Positions 20,841 through 32,059 of a DNA stretch of 64,000 bases are shown piece by piece. Within the stretch, counting starts at the first letter, position 1, and each line of letters starts with the position of its first letter. The stretch lies in the NCBI RefSeq assembly GCF_001625215.2, contig NC_030389.2:38553454-38617453 (forward strand), in the 5' to 3' direction. The translations under genes were made by a program, and so were the position numbers. Origin of the DNA: Daucus carota subsp. sativus. Taxonomy: Eukaryota; Streptophyta; Magnoliopsida; Apiales; Apiaceae. The notes below the pieces were generated by a model, which saw only the letters and a list, made by a program, of their open reading frames with translations, had not been told where the DNA came from and did not search any database.

Positions 20841-23759
20841 CTAAGAAACTGGGCTTCTGGGAAAGACCCAATAAGAGTTAACTTTTTTACATTGTGCTCC
20901 CTTTTTTGCCAGATAATCAGCCTCACCATTTAAATCACTCGGAATTAATCTGATAGAAAAATTATCCCACTTAATATTTTTAGAGAAATCCCTCAGGTTC
21001 CCATGACTGCCTGACGAAAAAATTTCTAGCACATTATTCACCAAAATCTTGCTGTCTGAAAATACTGTTATAGCATGACTTCTCCAGGAAGAAATACTGA
21101 AAGCATTCAATAAGAAACAAAAAGCCTGCCACTCTGCTGAGTAGGGACCATCAGCTAAGGAGGGTCCTGAAAATGAGAAAATAATCTCATTTTTCTTATT
21201 AAAAATAATACCTCCAATACCAGATATGGAGGTCTGTCCCTTGCGTTTGAAAGAACCATCAATGAAGGCACTGAGATCACTTGCAGAGTCTTTGAGAATC
21301 TTTACTTGAACTCTCTCTGAAAAGGTTAATGATCCCATAGGGTTGCATTGCCACCATTCTGCAGCCTTAATGTGAATTAAGTTAAAAGCCAAGCACCATT
21401 CTTTTGCTTGATGCTTTATAAGACTTCCTAAAAGAGTCTCTGTAGTTTCCTTATTATCAAAGATGGTTCTGTTTCTGACCAGCCATATGCACCATAGAGC
21501 AGCACTAACTGAGAGTTTCCATACTTGTTTTGCCTTCTTTGATGGGAATTGTTTGTGTTGTTTCCACAGACTCATAAAGCTGCATTCATGGTGAGGAATT
21601 GGATTTATTTGCCACCATTCAAAAAGATATTTCCATGCAGCTCTAGCCAACCTGCATTCCAAAAACAGATGATCTGTAGTCTCTACAACCTTTCTGCATA
21701 TAGGACAATGAGCCTCGAGAGGATCTAGAATATTTCTAGATACCAAAAAACCTTTTGTGTGCAGAATATTCATCTGGACCTTCCACAGGAAGAGCTTGAT
21801 TTTATGTGGAATTTTAATTTTCCAAATAAAACTCCATTCCACCTCTTCACTTTGGCCTGAAAATTGCAAGGTCATGGAGCTAACTAAGTATGACTTCAGA
21901 TTTTCAGACCAGAGGAGTTCATCCTCTCCCTTGAGGAAAATGATACTCTGAATTATAGCTTCCAATTTTCCCTCCTCTTCTAATTCCCATTGCCTTAGCT
22001 TTCTTGTCCACTTGTCAAAACCACTGTTCTCCTTGCTGTTCCTCCAACAATCCACCATGTCATGAACTGTTATATCCTTGAGGTTGGACAGATGATACAA
22101 TCTTTTGAAGACGTCTTTCAGAATCTTATTCTCAAACCACCTGTCTTCCCAAAACAGCACTGACTTGCCATTCTTCAGTTTCCATTTGAAGCTCCTACTT
22201 GAAATTTTGTCTTTTAAAATAGGATGCTCTGAAACCGTTTTGATTGACTTTAAACATTCAGAGATTCCTTTTGCTGATTGCAACTCACTCAATTTCTCAT
22301 GTTTGGAACATCTGTATTTACTCCTAATCCAACAGTTCCAGGACCTAGATCTCTCCTTTTCCCATCTGTAGCACCATTTTCCCAGCAGAGCTAAATTCCT
22401 TGCCCTTATACAAGAGATACCTAGCCCACCTTGGTTTTTAGGTCTACAAACTTTTGTCCATGCTACCGAGTGGAGTTTTCTGCTCTTTTGATATTTTGTG
22501 CCTACATTACCCCAGAGAAAATCTCTTCTAATCTTCTCTATTTTCCTTGTTACTGAAACTGGCATCAAATGAAGATTCATCCAGTAAATAGGGAGGCTAT
22601 CAACTACTGACTTAAGAAGTGTCAATCTGCCAGCTTGGTTAAGGGCCTCTGCTTTCCACCTAGCCAGTTTGTGTTCTAATTTTGCTAGCAAAGGTTCCCA
22701 AAAACTTGCCTTACGTGAGGAGCATCCTACTGGCATCCCCAAGTATGTCATTGGCCATTTACCTATCTGGCAACCCAGAATATCGGCACAAACTTTCAAG
22801 CTTACTCCAGATAGGCTGGCTGAGAAAATTTCACTTTTGCAGTAGTTGATTTTTAAACCTGTAAGAACTTGAAAACATTGAAGCACCTTCTTCACCCCCC
22901 TAGCAGAGTCCACTGTCCCATCTAAAAACACAATCGTATCATCCGCATACTGTAAGTGAGTTATTTCTTTGGAGTCCTCACCAAAAGAAAAACCTTTGAA
23001 TATTCCTGTGGATGCAGCCTTGTCCATCAAGGAATTTAGAACTTCTCCCACAATGTTGAACAACAGAGGTGAAAGCGGATCCCCTTGCCTAAGCCCTTTT
23101 CCTGGAGAGAATTCCTTAGAGGGAGAGCCATTTACCAAAACTGAGATTCGTGAAGATTCTAGGATCGACTTAATCCACCTTATCCATTTTTGATCAAAGT
23201 TCATTGCTTCAAGGGTTGAGAACAAAAAATCCCAATTCACTGAGTCGAAAGCCTTCTCGAAATCTAGTTTTAAGATGAAACCTTTACCCCTCCCTGACTG
23301 AATGGAATGTGCAACCTCCTTAACTATTAAAATACTCTCAGTTGCCTGCCTGTTCTTCATGAAACCTGTTTGACTGTCTCTCACTAGCTCTTCCATAAAA
23401 ACTCCCAATCTAGTTGCTAACACTTTCATTAAGATCTTCATAGATGAGTTGATAAGACTGATAGGCCGAAAATCCTTGATTAAGGAAGGATTTAAAACTT
23501 TGGGGATTAAAACAATAAAAGAAGAATTTACCCCTGCTGGCAACTTAGACATTTCTCCAAAATCCTGAATAAAGCTTATTACTTTGTCTTTTATCAAAGG
23601 CCATAAAAACTTGATGCTTCTGATATTGAAACCATCTGGACCTGGAGCTTTATCCGCTGCGAGAGAGTTCATGGCTAGTTCGATTTCGTGAGCACTGAAT
23701 TGCCTAACCAAAGACCTTTTCCCGTGGTCTCCAAGTTGTGGCAAAGCTAGCGATCCCAA
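20841..23759 (-). CDS. LINE ORF2, reverse transcriptase, zinc-binding and RNase H part
   Basis: 972 codons open, but the frame begins at a TTG and has no ATG of its own; it continues the endonuclease frame after a frameshift near 23,798-23,812. Reverse transcriptase motifs in order: ADKAPGPDGFN, FRPISLIN, LKLDFEKAFDSVNWDFL, GLRQGDPLSPLLF and the catalytic HLQYADDTIVF (about residue 270). A zf-RVT region follows (IWKIKIPHKIKLFLWK, HCPICRKVVETTDHLFLEC, about 655-740). A complete RNase H lies at the C-terminus, with AFIDGSF, AEWQAF, FSDSK and NGEADYLAKKG giving the D-E-D-D set. This part copies the LINE RNA at the nicked target. Confidence 0.92.
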   Translation of the reverse strand: MGSLALPQLGDHGKRSLVRQFSAHEIELAMNSLAADKAPGPDGFNIRSIKFLWPLIKDKVISFIQDFGEMSKLPAGVNSSFIVLIPKVLNPSLIKDFRPISLINSSMKILMKVLATRLGVFMEELVRDSQTGFMKNRQATESILIVKEVAHSIQSGRGKGFILKLDFEKAFDSVNWDFLFSTLEAMNFDQKWIRWIKSILESSRISVLVNGSPSKEFSPGKGLRQGDPLSPLLFNIVGEVLNSLMDKAASTGIFKGFSFGEDSKEITHLQYADDTIVFLDGTVDSARGVKKVLQCFQVLTGLKINYCKSEIFSASLSGVSLKVCADILGCQIGKWPMTYLGMPVGCSSRKASFWEPLLAKLEHKLARWKAEALNQAGRLTLLKSVVDSLPIYWMNLHLMPVSVTRKIEKIRRDFLWGNVGTKYQKSRKLHSVAWTKVCRPKNQGGLGISCIRARNLALLGKWCYRWEKERSRSWNCWIRSKYRCSKHEKLSELQSAKGISECLKSIKTVSEHPILKDKISSRSFKWKLKNGKSVLFWEDRWFENKILKDVFKRLYHLSNLKDITVHDMVDCWRNSKENSGFDKWTRKLRQWELEEEGKLEAIIQSIIFLKGEDELLWSENLKSYLVSSMTLQFSGQSEEVEWSFIWKIKIPHKIKLFLWKVQMNILHTKGFLVSRNILDPLEAHCPICRKVVETTDHLFLECRLARAAWKYLFEWWQINPIPHHECSFMSLWKQHKQFPSKKAKQVWKLSVSAALWCIWLVRNRTIFDNKETTETLLGSLIKHQAKEWCLAFNLIHIKAAEWWQCNPMGSLTFSERVQVKILKDSASDLSAFIDGSFKRKGQTSISGIGGIIFNKKNEIIFSFSGPSLADGPYSAEWQAFCFLLNAFSISSWRSHAITVFSDSKILVNNVLEIFSSGSHGNLRDFSKNIKWDNFSIRLIPSDLNGEADYLAKKGAQCKKVNSYWVFPRSPVS

Positions 23760-24988
23760 TGATAATAGTCTGTCCCTCCCACCTTTGAAGAAATCGGAAA
23801 AGTGGTTAAAAAAGCCTCTCTAATCTGTTCAGGTGAATCTAACCAAGTGTTGTTCCACTTTATCTTGAGAATGTTATTGTTGTGCTTCCTCCGCTGAATA
23901 GCCTGGTGAAAAAACTTCGTATTTCCATCACCTAAGCTAATCCAATTCATTCGAGCTTTCTGTCTTAACATGGATTCCCTCATCTGATACCATTGTAACA
24001 ACTTTTTTCTTACTTCTGAAAGTTCTGCTGCCCCCCATTCTTCTTTTTCCAGCTCATTCATCCTTTCCTCTAGAGATTTTATGTTCATTGAAAAATCATT
24101 CTGGCTGACCCTAGATACCTCTTTAACAATACCTTTTACCCCTTGCAATACCTTTTGGATGCTATCCAGCTGCCAATGATTGCCCCTAATCAACTTGTTT
24201 TTAATCTCTTCCAGCAATCTATCTGAGAGGAAGCAGTTAAAAATTTTGAAAGGTTTAGATTTTTTTGGCTCATCACCGCAGGTTAACAGTAATGGTTTGT
24301 GATCTGAGTGTTTTTTGCAAAGAGCCAAAACTGACCAGCTCCCCAGGCTGCACCATGAAGAATTTACCAGGACTCTATCCAATTTGCTTCTTCTCCCATC
24401 ACTACCGAACCAAGTAAACTTTGCGTTGTGCATTCCAATTTCCAGCAAATTGCAATCGTCTATTAACTTGTTGAAACCTGCCATATCCCGCCTAGCATAT
24501 ACACAATTTTTCCTTTCATTTACATCTCTAATGCAGTTAAAGTCCCCTACAAAACATACTGGCTCCGATTCTTCAGCCGTGGATAAACATTCTAATATCC
24601 TCTCTATATCTGCCCATAGTCCTTGCTTGCCCTCTAACTTTAATGGACTGTAAATGTTGACAACGTGCAGTTTGCTGTTATCACTCCTGATCTTGAAGTT
24701 ACTCCAAATCCAGTTTGAAGACTGAGCCAAAGCTATACACTCCACCTTATCTACATCCCAGAAGGTAGCCAAACCACCTGATTTTCCTCTAGAAGGTTGA
24801 AAGTGCGCCTTATACTTGTCTTTCTGAATCTGAAAAAGCCCTAGGTCCGAAGATTCATTCTCACTCTTTGTTTCCTGAATACAAACAATAGTCACTCTAT
24901 TAGTGCCCGCTATATCCCTAAGATTTCCCTGAGCCACCTTATTGTTTATACCTCTAATGTTCCAAGATAAAATTTTGATAAAATTCAT
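23747..24988 (-). CDS. LINE ORF2, apurinic-type endonuclease part
   Basis: Starts at the MNFIKILSWN methionine, 44 bp downstream of ORF1. The endonuclease/exonuclease/phosphatase fold is clear: LSWNIRG (Asn10), CIQETKS (Glu39), VNIYSPL, CFVGDFNCIRD, SKLDRVLV and KHSDHKPLLL. The linker to the reverse transcriptase has the SLGDGNTKFFHQ motif common in plant L1 ORF2. After EAFLTTF the frame departs from the expected sequence and stops at 23,747, overlapping the next ORF by 13 bp, so the break is a single-base indel of the ORF2 frame. Confidence 0.92.
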   Translation of the reverse strand: MNFIKILSWNIRGINNKVAQGNLRDIAGTNRVTIVCIQETKSENESSDLGLFQIQKDKYKAHFQPSRGKSGGLATFWDVDKVECIALAQSSNWIWSNFKIRSDNSKLHVVNIYSPLKLEGKQGLWADIERILECLSTAEESEPVCFVGDFNCIRDVNERKNCVYARRDMAGFNKLIDDCNLLEIGMHNAKFTWFGSDGRRSKLDRVLVNSSWCSLGSWSVLALCKKHSDHKPLLLTCGDEPKKSKPFKIFNCFLSDRLLEEIKNKLIRGNHWQLDSIQKVLQGVKGIVKEVSRVSQNDFSMNIKSLEERMNELEKEEWGAAELSEVRKKLLQWYQMRESMLRQKARMNWISLGDGNTKFFHQAIQRRKHNNNILKIKWNNTWLDSPEQIREAFLTTFPISSKVGGTDYYHWDR

Positions 24989-25032
24989 TAAAGGCGATAA
25001 CTAAAATCTACTGGGGTATGTCCTACTAATAA

Positions 25033-27036
25033 CTAAAGCTCCCTCTTATCTAACCTCCTAACTAATTCCTGCACTACCACTTCTCTATCCCCTATGATCT
25101 CCAGACCCATATATTCTGCAGAGGCTAAGATTTCCAAAGCCTCCTTCACTGTACCTCCTACTACTCTTGGTGGAATAACAATTTGACTAGGAATCAAATC
25201 TTTTCTCATCTGCTTCTGCTGACTGCTTCTAGAGCCTATCCTTTTATTACTTCTGATTCTACATTTCGATCCAATCTCAAAAGGATTTCTCTGTTGAAAC
25301 GATTTCTTCCTAGGTCTTCCACGGGTACTTTTAACTCTGAGCTTTTTAGATATCCCTGCACACAAAGTGGAATGCGAATTGTCCAATACCTCAACGCTTT
25401 TCTCTGAGCCAACGGCCGATTTTGCAGAGATCTCCGGCCCCAAAGTGTCCTCTGGGACTATTTCTGAGCTAGATTGTACCTTTCTGATATCATGGTTTAT
25501 CTGCCCTGTCTCAACCATTCCTACTTCTATTGGCGCTTTGATTTCAACGTTATCTGTCCCTACCTTTGATGTAATCTTTTGGCTTACATCTGAGATTTGA
25601 TCAACATGAGAAGTTACAACCTCATCCATTGTTTTAGCGTCTCCTAAAACCAACACCCCTCCTTCCTTCTTAGTTTGTTTCTGAGTTTTCACCTCACTCT
25701 CCGCGACGTTTTTCATATCCTCACTTACTGAATTGTTTTTCAGTTCTTCCGATAATTCCATGGGCATGATTTTTCCATCAAGTTTGTTGATATCACTGAC
25801 TTCCGTAAAGGAAATATGAATTTGCTTGCCCTTATAAAGAATCTTCATGTTTTCCTGAATTTTGTCCCATTCCACTGTGTCAATACATATAACTGGGTTA
25901 AAAAATTCCCCCAACCCATCGCTCTGATAGGACCAGCTAATCCATTCTCCTAATCTAGCAGTGAAAGCTTTCAAGTTCTCCTCTTTCCAAGCAGGCATTG
26001 GTAGTCCTCTGCATTCTAACCATATCACTCGAGAGATGACATGATCAGCTTCTTCATATCTTCTAATTTTGCAGAACCAAACGGATAAATCAGTGGAGTC
26101 TAGATCTTCCCATTTATCATTCTTGTCTTTTCTAATGAGAAATTTTCTCTTTGAAAGTGAAATTATCCTGTATTTATGCAAACCCATATCATTAAAAATT
26201 TCCTGCAAAGTGTTTACCCCCATATCAAACCAGGTAAATCCAATTTTGCAGTCCAAAAGAGCTTCTTCTACCTCTTCATCCACTTCAACCTCTATGAACT
26301 CAAACATCTTTTTCTGAAATTCACAATCTTCTGCGCTCTTAGATTCTGTCTTCAAAACTTTGACATCACTGGTCTTTTTGGAGCTCACCTCTTTCTTAAC
26401 AGGCCTAGTTGAACTGTTAATACTCATCTTGATTTTCCTGCCCAGACCCCTGCTGGCTTTTGCATTGCTAATTATAGCTCCAGCTTCCAACTCCGATTTG
26501 GTTTGAACAAAACCATATCTAATTCCTTTCTTATCCCTCTTTCTTGGAAGGATGATATCCAGAATCTCTCCACAATGGTTGAAAAGCTGCCAGATTTCCC
26601 TGCTAGTTGCTTCCTCTGGAATGCTATGTAGAAAAATCGTGGCCACCTGTTCTGGTTTTCTGTTGAGTTTTTCCTTCTTCAGCTCCGCTTTGAAAGGAAC
26701 CCTTTCCCAAGTGCTTTCCTGCTTGCTCTGATCCAACAATACTTCACTAAACTTTCTTTTCGAATCGAAATGTTTTCCCCCTAAAGCTAATCTGTCGTTT
26801 AGGGTTCTGAGATGTATTTGATTCAAAGCTATATCCACCGCTGAGGGGTCTCTGATGTTTAACCTCTCCAAGACCTCCTTATCAACCCACTCATTCTGAG
26901 CCCAGATGAAGTTGAGAAGACTTCGATCAATTTGCTCCCAACTCCGGTTGCTCCGGTGAGAATTTGGCTGTTGCCACCCTAGGTTGGATTTCAAATTTTG
27001 AAATCGCCGGTATTCGCCTTTTCCAGAGAGAGACAT
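25033..27036 (-). CDS. LINE ORF1, RNA-binding (RRM) protein
   Basis: 667 residues from MSLSGKGEYRR. An RRM lies at about residues 132-210: VATIFLHSIPEEATSREIW (RNP2-like) and IRYGFVQTKSELEA (RNP1-like). A DUF4283-like region follows at about 340-400 (VIWLECRGLPMPAWKEENL), typical of plant L1 ORF1. The C-terminal part has a basic patch (GRPRKKSFQQRNPF, RIRSNKRIGSRSS). I see no CCHC zinc knuckle, which many plant ORF1 proteins have. The role is to coat the LINE RNA as a ribonucleoprotein (family knowledge). Confidence 0.9.
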   Translation of the reverse strand: MSLSGKGEYRRFQNLKSNLGWQQPNSHRSNRSWEQIDRSLLNFIWAQNEWVDKEVLERLNIRDPSAVDIALNQIHLRTLNDRLALGGKHFDSKRKFSEVLLDQSKQESTWERVPFKAELKKEKLNRKPEQVATIFLHSIPEEATSREIWQLFNHCGEILDIILPRKRDKKGIRYGFVQTKSELEAGAIISNAKASRGLGRKIKMSINSSTRPVKKEVSSKKTSDVKVLKTESKSAEDCEFQKKMFEFIEVEVDEEVEEALLDCKIGFTWFDMGVNTLQEIFNDMGLHKYRIISLSKRKFLIRKDKNDKWEDLDSTDLSVWFCKIRRYEEADHVISRVIWLECRGLPMPAWKEENLKAFTARLGEWISWSYQSDGLGEFFNPVICIDTVEWDKIQENMKILYKGKQIHISFTEVSDINKLDGKIMPMELSEELKNNSVSEDMKNVAESEVKTQKQTKKEGGVLVLGDAKTMDEVVTSHVDQISDVSQKITSKVGTDNVEIKAPIEVGMVETGQINHDIRKVQSSSEIVPEDTLGPEISAKSAVGSEKSVEVLDNSHSTLCAGISKKLRVKSTRGRPRKKSFQQRNPFEIGSKCRIRSNKRIGSRSSQQKQMRKDLIPSQIVIPPRVVGGTVKEALEILASAEYMGLEIIGDREVVVQELVRRLDKREL

Positions 27037-27056
27037 TCTGACTTATTACATTACTT

Positions 27057-27071
27057 GCCTTGAGGTTAGTT
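27057..27071. repeat. 15-bp target site duplication, LINE 5' side
   Basis: GCCTTGAGGTTAGTT, identical to 19,646-19,660. It starts 20 bp upstream of the ORF1 start codon. Confidence 0.9.
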
Positions 27072-29470
27072 GTGGGCGTCATTATGATATATAAAATGTA
27101 ATTATATAATATAAATGTCAAAATCTTCGGTATTTCAAATTTATAAAATAATTATATATAAATATATAAAATAATTTAAGGAATTAGATATATTTGTATT
27201 TTTGAATAATAAAAAAATTATAATAATGTAATTAGATTTTTTCGTTATAAATTTATAAAGACATATTATAAACTAATAAACTAAAAAAAGAACACCAAAA
27301 TTATTTGCACAAAGGCTAGGCCCTTAAAAAAAGTTATTTAAGTAGTACATTTCGTTTTAGGTGTGGTTCAGCCAACTTTTTAAGCTCCAGTCGTCCAGTT
27401 GAATTTGATGCGTCGTTCATGTATTCTTGTCTCGTATAAACATAAACAAATGATCTGAACCATCGTACGCCTCTCGTTCAGTTCCTTTATTTTCATCCAG
27501 GTGTTATCAAATTACCCCTAAGCTAATGTCTTGAAACTTGCTATATTAATTCTCTTTTTGATTGGAACTTTACTTGGATAATCAAGAAAATAAAGTTCAT
27601 AAAATAATTTTGTCAAAGTAAACTTAACTTAGTTGCTATTTTTTCTAATTAATTATGTTTTTTATATTTAATCGATTTTCTCTAGACAAAAGAAATCTTT
27701 CTATTTTTTTTTATTTTTTCTGAAATATTTTCAGATAGAATTTAATTTGTTATTCCAAATATCTAAATATTATTTATCTATAACTTCATAAGAAAATATT
27801 AGTACATGCATGATTTAAAAAGAATAAATTTATTGACATTAGTTCAAGTATATAAATTTTTATATTTAATAAAAATAAAAATAAAAGTGTAAAATAAAAT
27901 TACGAAAGGCAATTGAACTACACTAATTGTTTTCATCATACATTTTTTTTGTTATTGTTTAAAGAGAAATTATTAAAATAAATATATTTCAAAATAGAAT
28001 ATTAGAAATAAGTTTTAAAAATTAATTAATTTTTTTTATAAGATCTAGTTACTCGTAAATGAAGTATATTTTTTTTAAAAAAAATTATTTTCTAGCATAA
28101 ATATTAATAAAAAAATTTGGTGAGATTTAGAAAATATTTTGATAAATGAACACACATACGCAACTTTCGGTATCTTATGTTGAGAAATGGTTCTAGATGT
28201 CACAAGGGGAGTCTTTCAAACGTTACTTTATATAATATTACACGGTATTGAGTTTATACGTGCTATCCATTTTCTCCAACTATGATATTTAAGACATTAT
28301 TTACTCAAATTATATATGTTCGGACCAACATCTCGTATCTTTTATCATCATGAAAGAATAAGAATATGAAAAATAGCATAAGTCACCAAAAATAATAAAA
28401 TAACATAATAATATATATTATTTTAGTTTTTTTGATCAAATATATATTATTTTAGTTATTGAAGTATGTCATAATTAAAAGATATTTTTTGATATTATAA
28501 TAACATTTGATTTGGAAGCATAATAATTTTTGTAAATTTATTTAATTTGATATCACCTGGAAATAAAATAATGAAAGAGTTAAAATATAAAACATAGTAG
28601 CTCAGATAATCAAATAAGAAGCAGTTGTAATTGTTAATTTTTTTAAAAAAATCCGCTTTTACCGTGTATCGGACGTGTAAATTAGTGCAATCGATCTCAA
28701 TTTAAGTAATCGTGAGAATTATGTATAATAAATGCTATGATTTAAATCCTCATTTAATTCATTCAAAGGAGTTGAAGGTAAATTCAGCAAACTGCACAAA
28801 GTAAAAGTGTAGTGTATTTAGCAATATCCTATTTTAATGATGCAAGAAAAAGTATATATCGAAATTACAGGCCCAACCTTTTTCCTTTTTCTCCCAAGCT
28901 TGCTTATCAACTTGAAAAAGAAAAAAAAAACTCGGCATTTTTTAGACCTATGTCTCAAGCCAAAAAATAAAGGGTCTTTCAAAAATATATATATAAACTT
29001 TTCATTTTCTTGCAAAACTATGTTTTTATTTTAAAAGTAGTTGTCAAAATATGTTTTTTTTAGTCTTTTTTGTAAATACCTAGTTGTAATTTGCAACAAG
29101 AATCAACTTCAAATATAATTTTATAATTTTAAAAATAACTAATTAACCAGAGATAAATCAAGGCACAAGATAAAAAAAAAATTGCAAGCTTTCCTTGTAG
29201 TTAATAAGCACGAGGTAAACATTTTTGTAAAATATTCTAAAACAAAGGAACATACAAATATACTAGGACTGCCAAAAAATTTGAAAACTTCAATATTGAT
29301 CTGAAAAATCCGTTATTATATCTGGAAAAAAACGAATATAATTCGTATCTAAAATGAAATGGATATCTCTATTTGAATCCCGGGATTTCGGATACAGATA
29401 TGAATATAGATGTATCCGTATCCGAAGAGATCTGTATCGGAAAATATTAAATATATATATAATATATATA
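27072..29470. other. AT-rich gene-free spacer
   Basis: Very AT-rich with short runs and no ORF I can support. At about 29,370-29,440 there are GGATAC/ATCCGTATCCG motifs that recur around 35,315-35,410, possibly two arms of an old element now interrupted by the Mutator-like element. Nothing else is recognisable. Confidence 0.5.
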
Positions 29471-29809
29471 TAGGGGGAGGTTCAAAAGAGACGGGGCATA
29501 AGCGAGAGACGTGAGAGACATGAATGCTAACCGTTGGATCAGTCTTGATCTTGTAATCTAAGCAAATACTATACGTACTGTATAAATACAATTAAATAAT
29601 GATTAAGGGCAGTATACGGAAGCTTTTAAAACAAAAAAATACTTCTACGTATATTTGTTTGAATCAATCTAAGATTTATTACAAAACTTACCAATAACAC
29701 TCTCCTTGATTGATTCTTACCTCGAATTAATCTATTTCCTTTTTTCGTCGTTACAGTTGTCTATGTACAAATCGTCTCTTTGCTTGCTCTTGAACGGAAG
29801 CTCTTCGCG

Positions 29810-30131
29810 ATGGAGAACACTAGCCGGAACACTGAAGTGCATTCGAATTCTGGTTTGATTTCTTTTTCGTGAAAGTTTTGAACTATGTATCTTAATAATA
29901 CATTACTTTCTTCTGAATTCTTGTCTACGAGATTAGACCATTACGTTCATTCTGTTATTGTTTACAGATGCTTGTAGCAATACTGTGTTTGATCACAATA
30001 GGTTTGATGAAATTTCTGATGTTGATCTGCAAGAGCTTGGTAAAGATTGGATCCCTGAATGTTCTGAGGGATTGAAACCTTACATTGATCAGCGTTTTAG
30101 TGATCTTGATCAAGGATTTTGCAAGTTTTAG
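29810..30131 (+). pseudogene. FAR1-like transposase 5' fragment
   Basis: Two exons, 29,810-29,852 and 29,968-30,131, join in frame across a GT-AG intron and encode about 68 residues before a TAG. The end reads KPYIDQRFSDLDQGFCKF, resembling the start of the FAR1 DNA-binding domain found in FAR1/FHY3 proteins and Mutator-like transposases. The rest of the domain is missing. GGATTTTGCAAGTTTTAG occurs twice in a row at the break (about 30,114 and 30,148). It lies 0.3 kb inside the left terminal repeat, where a transposase gene would begin. Confidence 0.45.
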
Positions 30132-30999
30132 TTTCAATTATCAGGGATTTTGCAAGTTTTAGTCACACAAACCTTAGAATTAGACAATTTGACATTAAAA
30201 CTCAGGCAAAGGAATAGAAACAGGAGCGATACTCATACCTAGGACCTCTTAGTTATTTTTGGTGTTCAGAGTGTTCTTAAAATATGCAGATATTGTTGTC
30301 CAGTGTTCTTAATATACGTGCTATCAGTTTTTTTCTGAATTCTTCATTGTGTTCCAAAGAGGCTCATATTAAAATTTATACGTGCAATTCTGTTTTGGAT
30401 TCTTCATTGTGTTCGGCATATACATTTTAAAATATTCGAGTACTATAGTTTATGTGCAAAGATATATACAATCAATATTATTTATGAGTCATAATTAATT
30501 AACAATTAAGATAGATGTTATTAACTAGTAAAGGAAATTGTAACGTAAATATCTATCCATATTTAACAAAATCTTTATGTTATGGCAATACATGTTGATT
30601 TGAAGATCTCTCAGTACAAAAGAATCTTTATATTTTTGGTAATAAATTTATAGCAATCTTTATATTTTTGATGATGTGTTCATGTCAATGTATACTACTA
30701 TTCAACTCTTTAAATATTTTGTGACTCATATGTTTAATTTTTTTTACCAGCTAAACTTAAAATTCATGGGAGAAAATACTAAACAACAAGATTCATAACT
30801 TCTATTCTGTTAAAATATATTATGCATGTAGATCACTTAAAAGAACTCAAAATAATTATAATAAATTTTGCTAGAATATAATCCAAAAATTATATTAAAT
30901 TTTTTTAAACACTTACTCGATTCAAAAATTTAGTTTGAACACTCACTTAAAAGATTTTGCAGATATTACAAGTAGAACCTCCTATATTAAAAATCATGA

Positions 31000-31925
31000 T
31001 AAAGATTAGAATAAAGAATATTTTAAAAATCATATTATATATTGTATTAAAGATCATAATAAGGATTTCAATAATAATAAAGATTCTTTAAAAAGATCGT
31101 GATATCAACCAAAATGTACCTACAACATTGCCCATTGAATGACTCCCATTTAGACTATATCTTTTTTTAGATGTTACTTTTTATAGATTATTATTTTGAA
31201 AATTTGAATTTTTTTCAAAGACGTTGTAAAATAAATAAGACTTCACTGATATTTTATTATTATGAAATTTTAGAAATTAACTAAATTAAAGAACTCAATA
31301 AGGAACTTTAAGAACACTCTATATTAAAGAACATAATAAAGATCATGTTAAAGATTATTTTAAAAATCAAAACAAAAAAAATAATAAAGATTCTTTAAAA
31401 TGATCGTGATATCAATCAAAATGTACGTATAACGTTAATGCATGGCACGACACATTAGACTATACCTTTTTTTTGGATATTATTTTTTGTAGATTATTAA
31501 TTTGGAAACTTGAATTTATTTTTAAAAACGTTGTAAAATCAATATGACTCTATTAATATTTTATTATTATGAAATTTTATGAAATTAACTAAATTAAAAA
31601 ACTCACTATATTAAAGATCATAATAAAGATTATTTTAAAAATCATATTAAAAATTATTTTAAAGATAATAATAAAGATCTTTAAAATGATCGTGATATCA
31701 ACCAAAATGTACCTACAATGTCCACTGCATGACTCCCATTTAGACTATATCCTATTTTAGATATTAATTTTTGTAGATTGTTAATTTAAAAAATCGAATT
31801 TATTTTTAAAGACGTAAAATTAATATGACTTCACTGATATTTTATTACTATGAAAATTTAAGAATTAACTAAATGAAAGAACTCACTAAGGAACTTTAAT
31901 AAATCACTATATTAAAGAACATAAT
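31000..31925. repeat. Tandem array of three ~290-310 bp units
   Basis: GATCGTGATATCAAYCAAAATGTAC recurs at 31,095, 31,402 and 31,688 (spacings 307 and 286 bp). Around it, AATAAAGATTCTTTAAA, CATTTAGACTATA and TTTTATTATTATGAAATTTTA recur in the same order. The units lie inside the Mutator-like element and have no coding capacity. Confidence 0.75.
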
Positions 31926-32059
31926 AAAGAAACATTAATATAATCATTTTGATATGTGAGATAAACTATTTTAAAATAATATTTTAATATTTTTGAAATA
32001 ATTTAGTTATATTTTGAAATATATTTACATTTAAATAAATTATAGATAATAAATAATTG

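Larger units (their letters stand above)
19661..27056 (-). mobile_element. L1-type LINE retrotransposon, near-complete, with an extra ORF
   Basis: The element is 7.4 kb, ends in a short A-tail (T-run from 19,661 on the + strand) and is bounded by a perfect 15-bp duplication (19,646-19,660 and 27,057-27,071), the mark of target-primed reverse transcription. In order it has ORF1 (27,036-25,033), a 44-bp gap, ORF2 endonuclease (from 24,988), reverse transcriptase and RNase H (to 20,841), a 174-bp gap, then ORF3 (20,666-19,944) and a roughly 280-bp 3' tail. Only 20 bp precede ORF1, so the promoter-bearing 5'UTR is probably truncated. One frameshift breaks ORF2. The perfect duplication and long ORFs argue for recent insertion. 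Confidence 0.95.

Noticed and set aside
23747-23759. Programmed ribosomal frameshift between the two LINE ORF2 parts
   Set aside because: I see no heptamer slippery site or stimulatory structure at the overlap, and the expected junction lies about 45 bases upstream, so an indel is simpler. Other copies could revive the idea.
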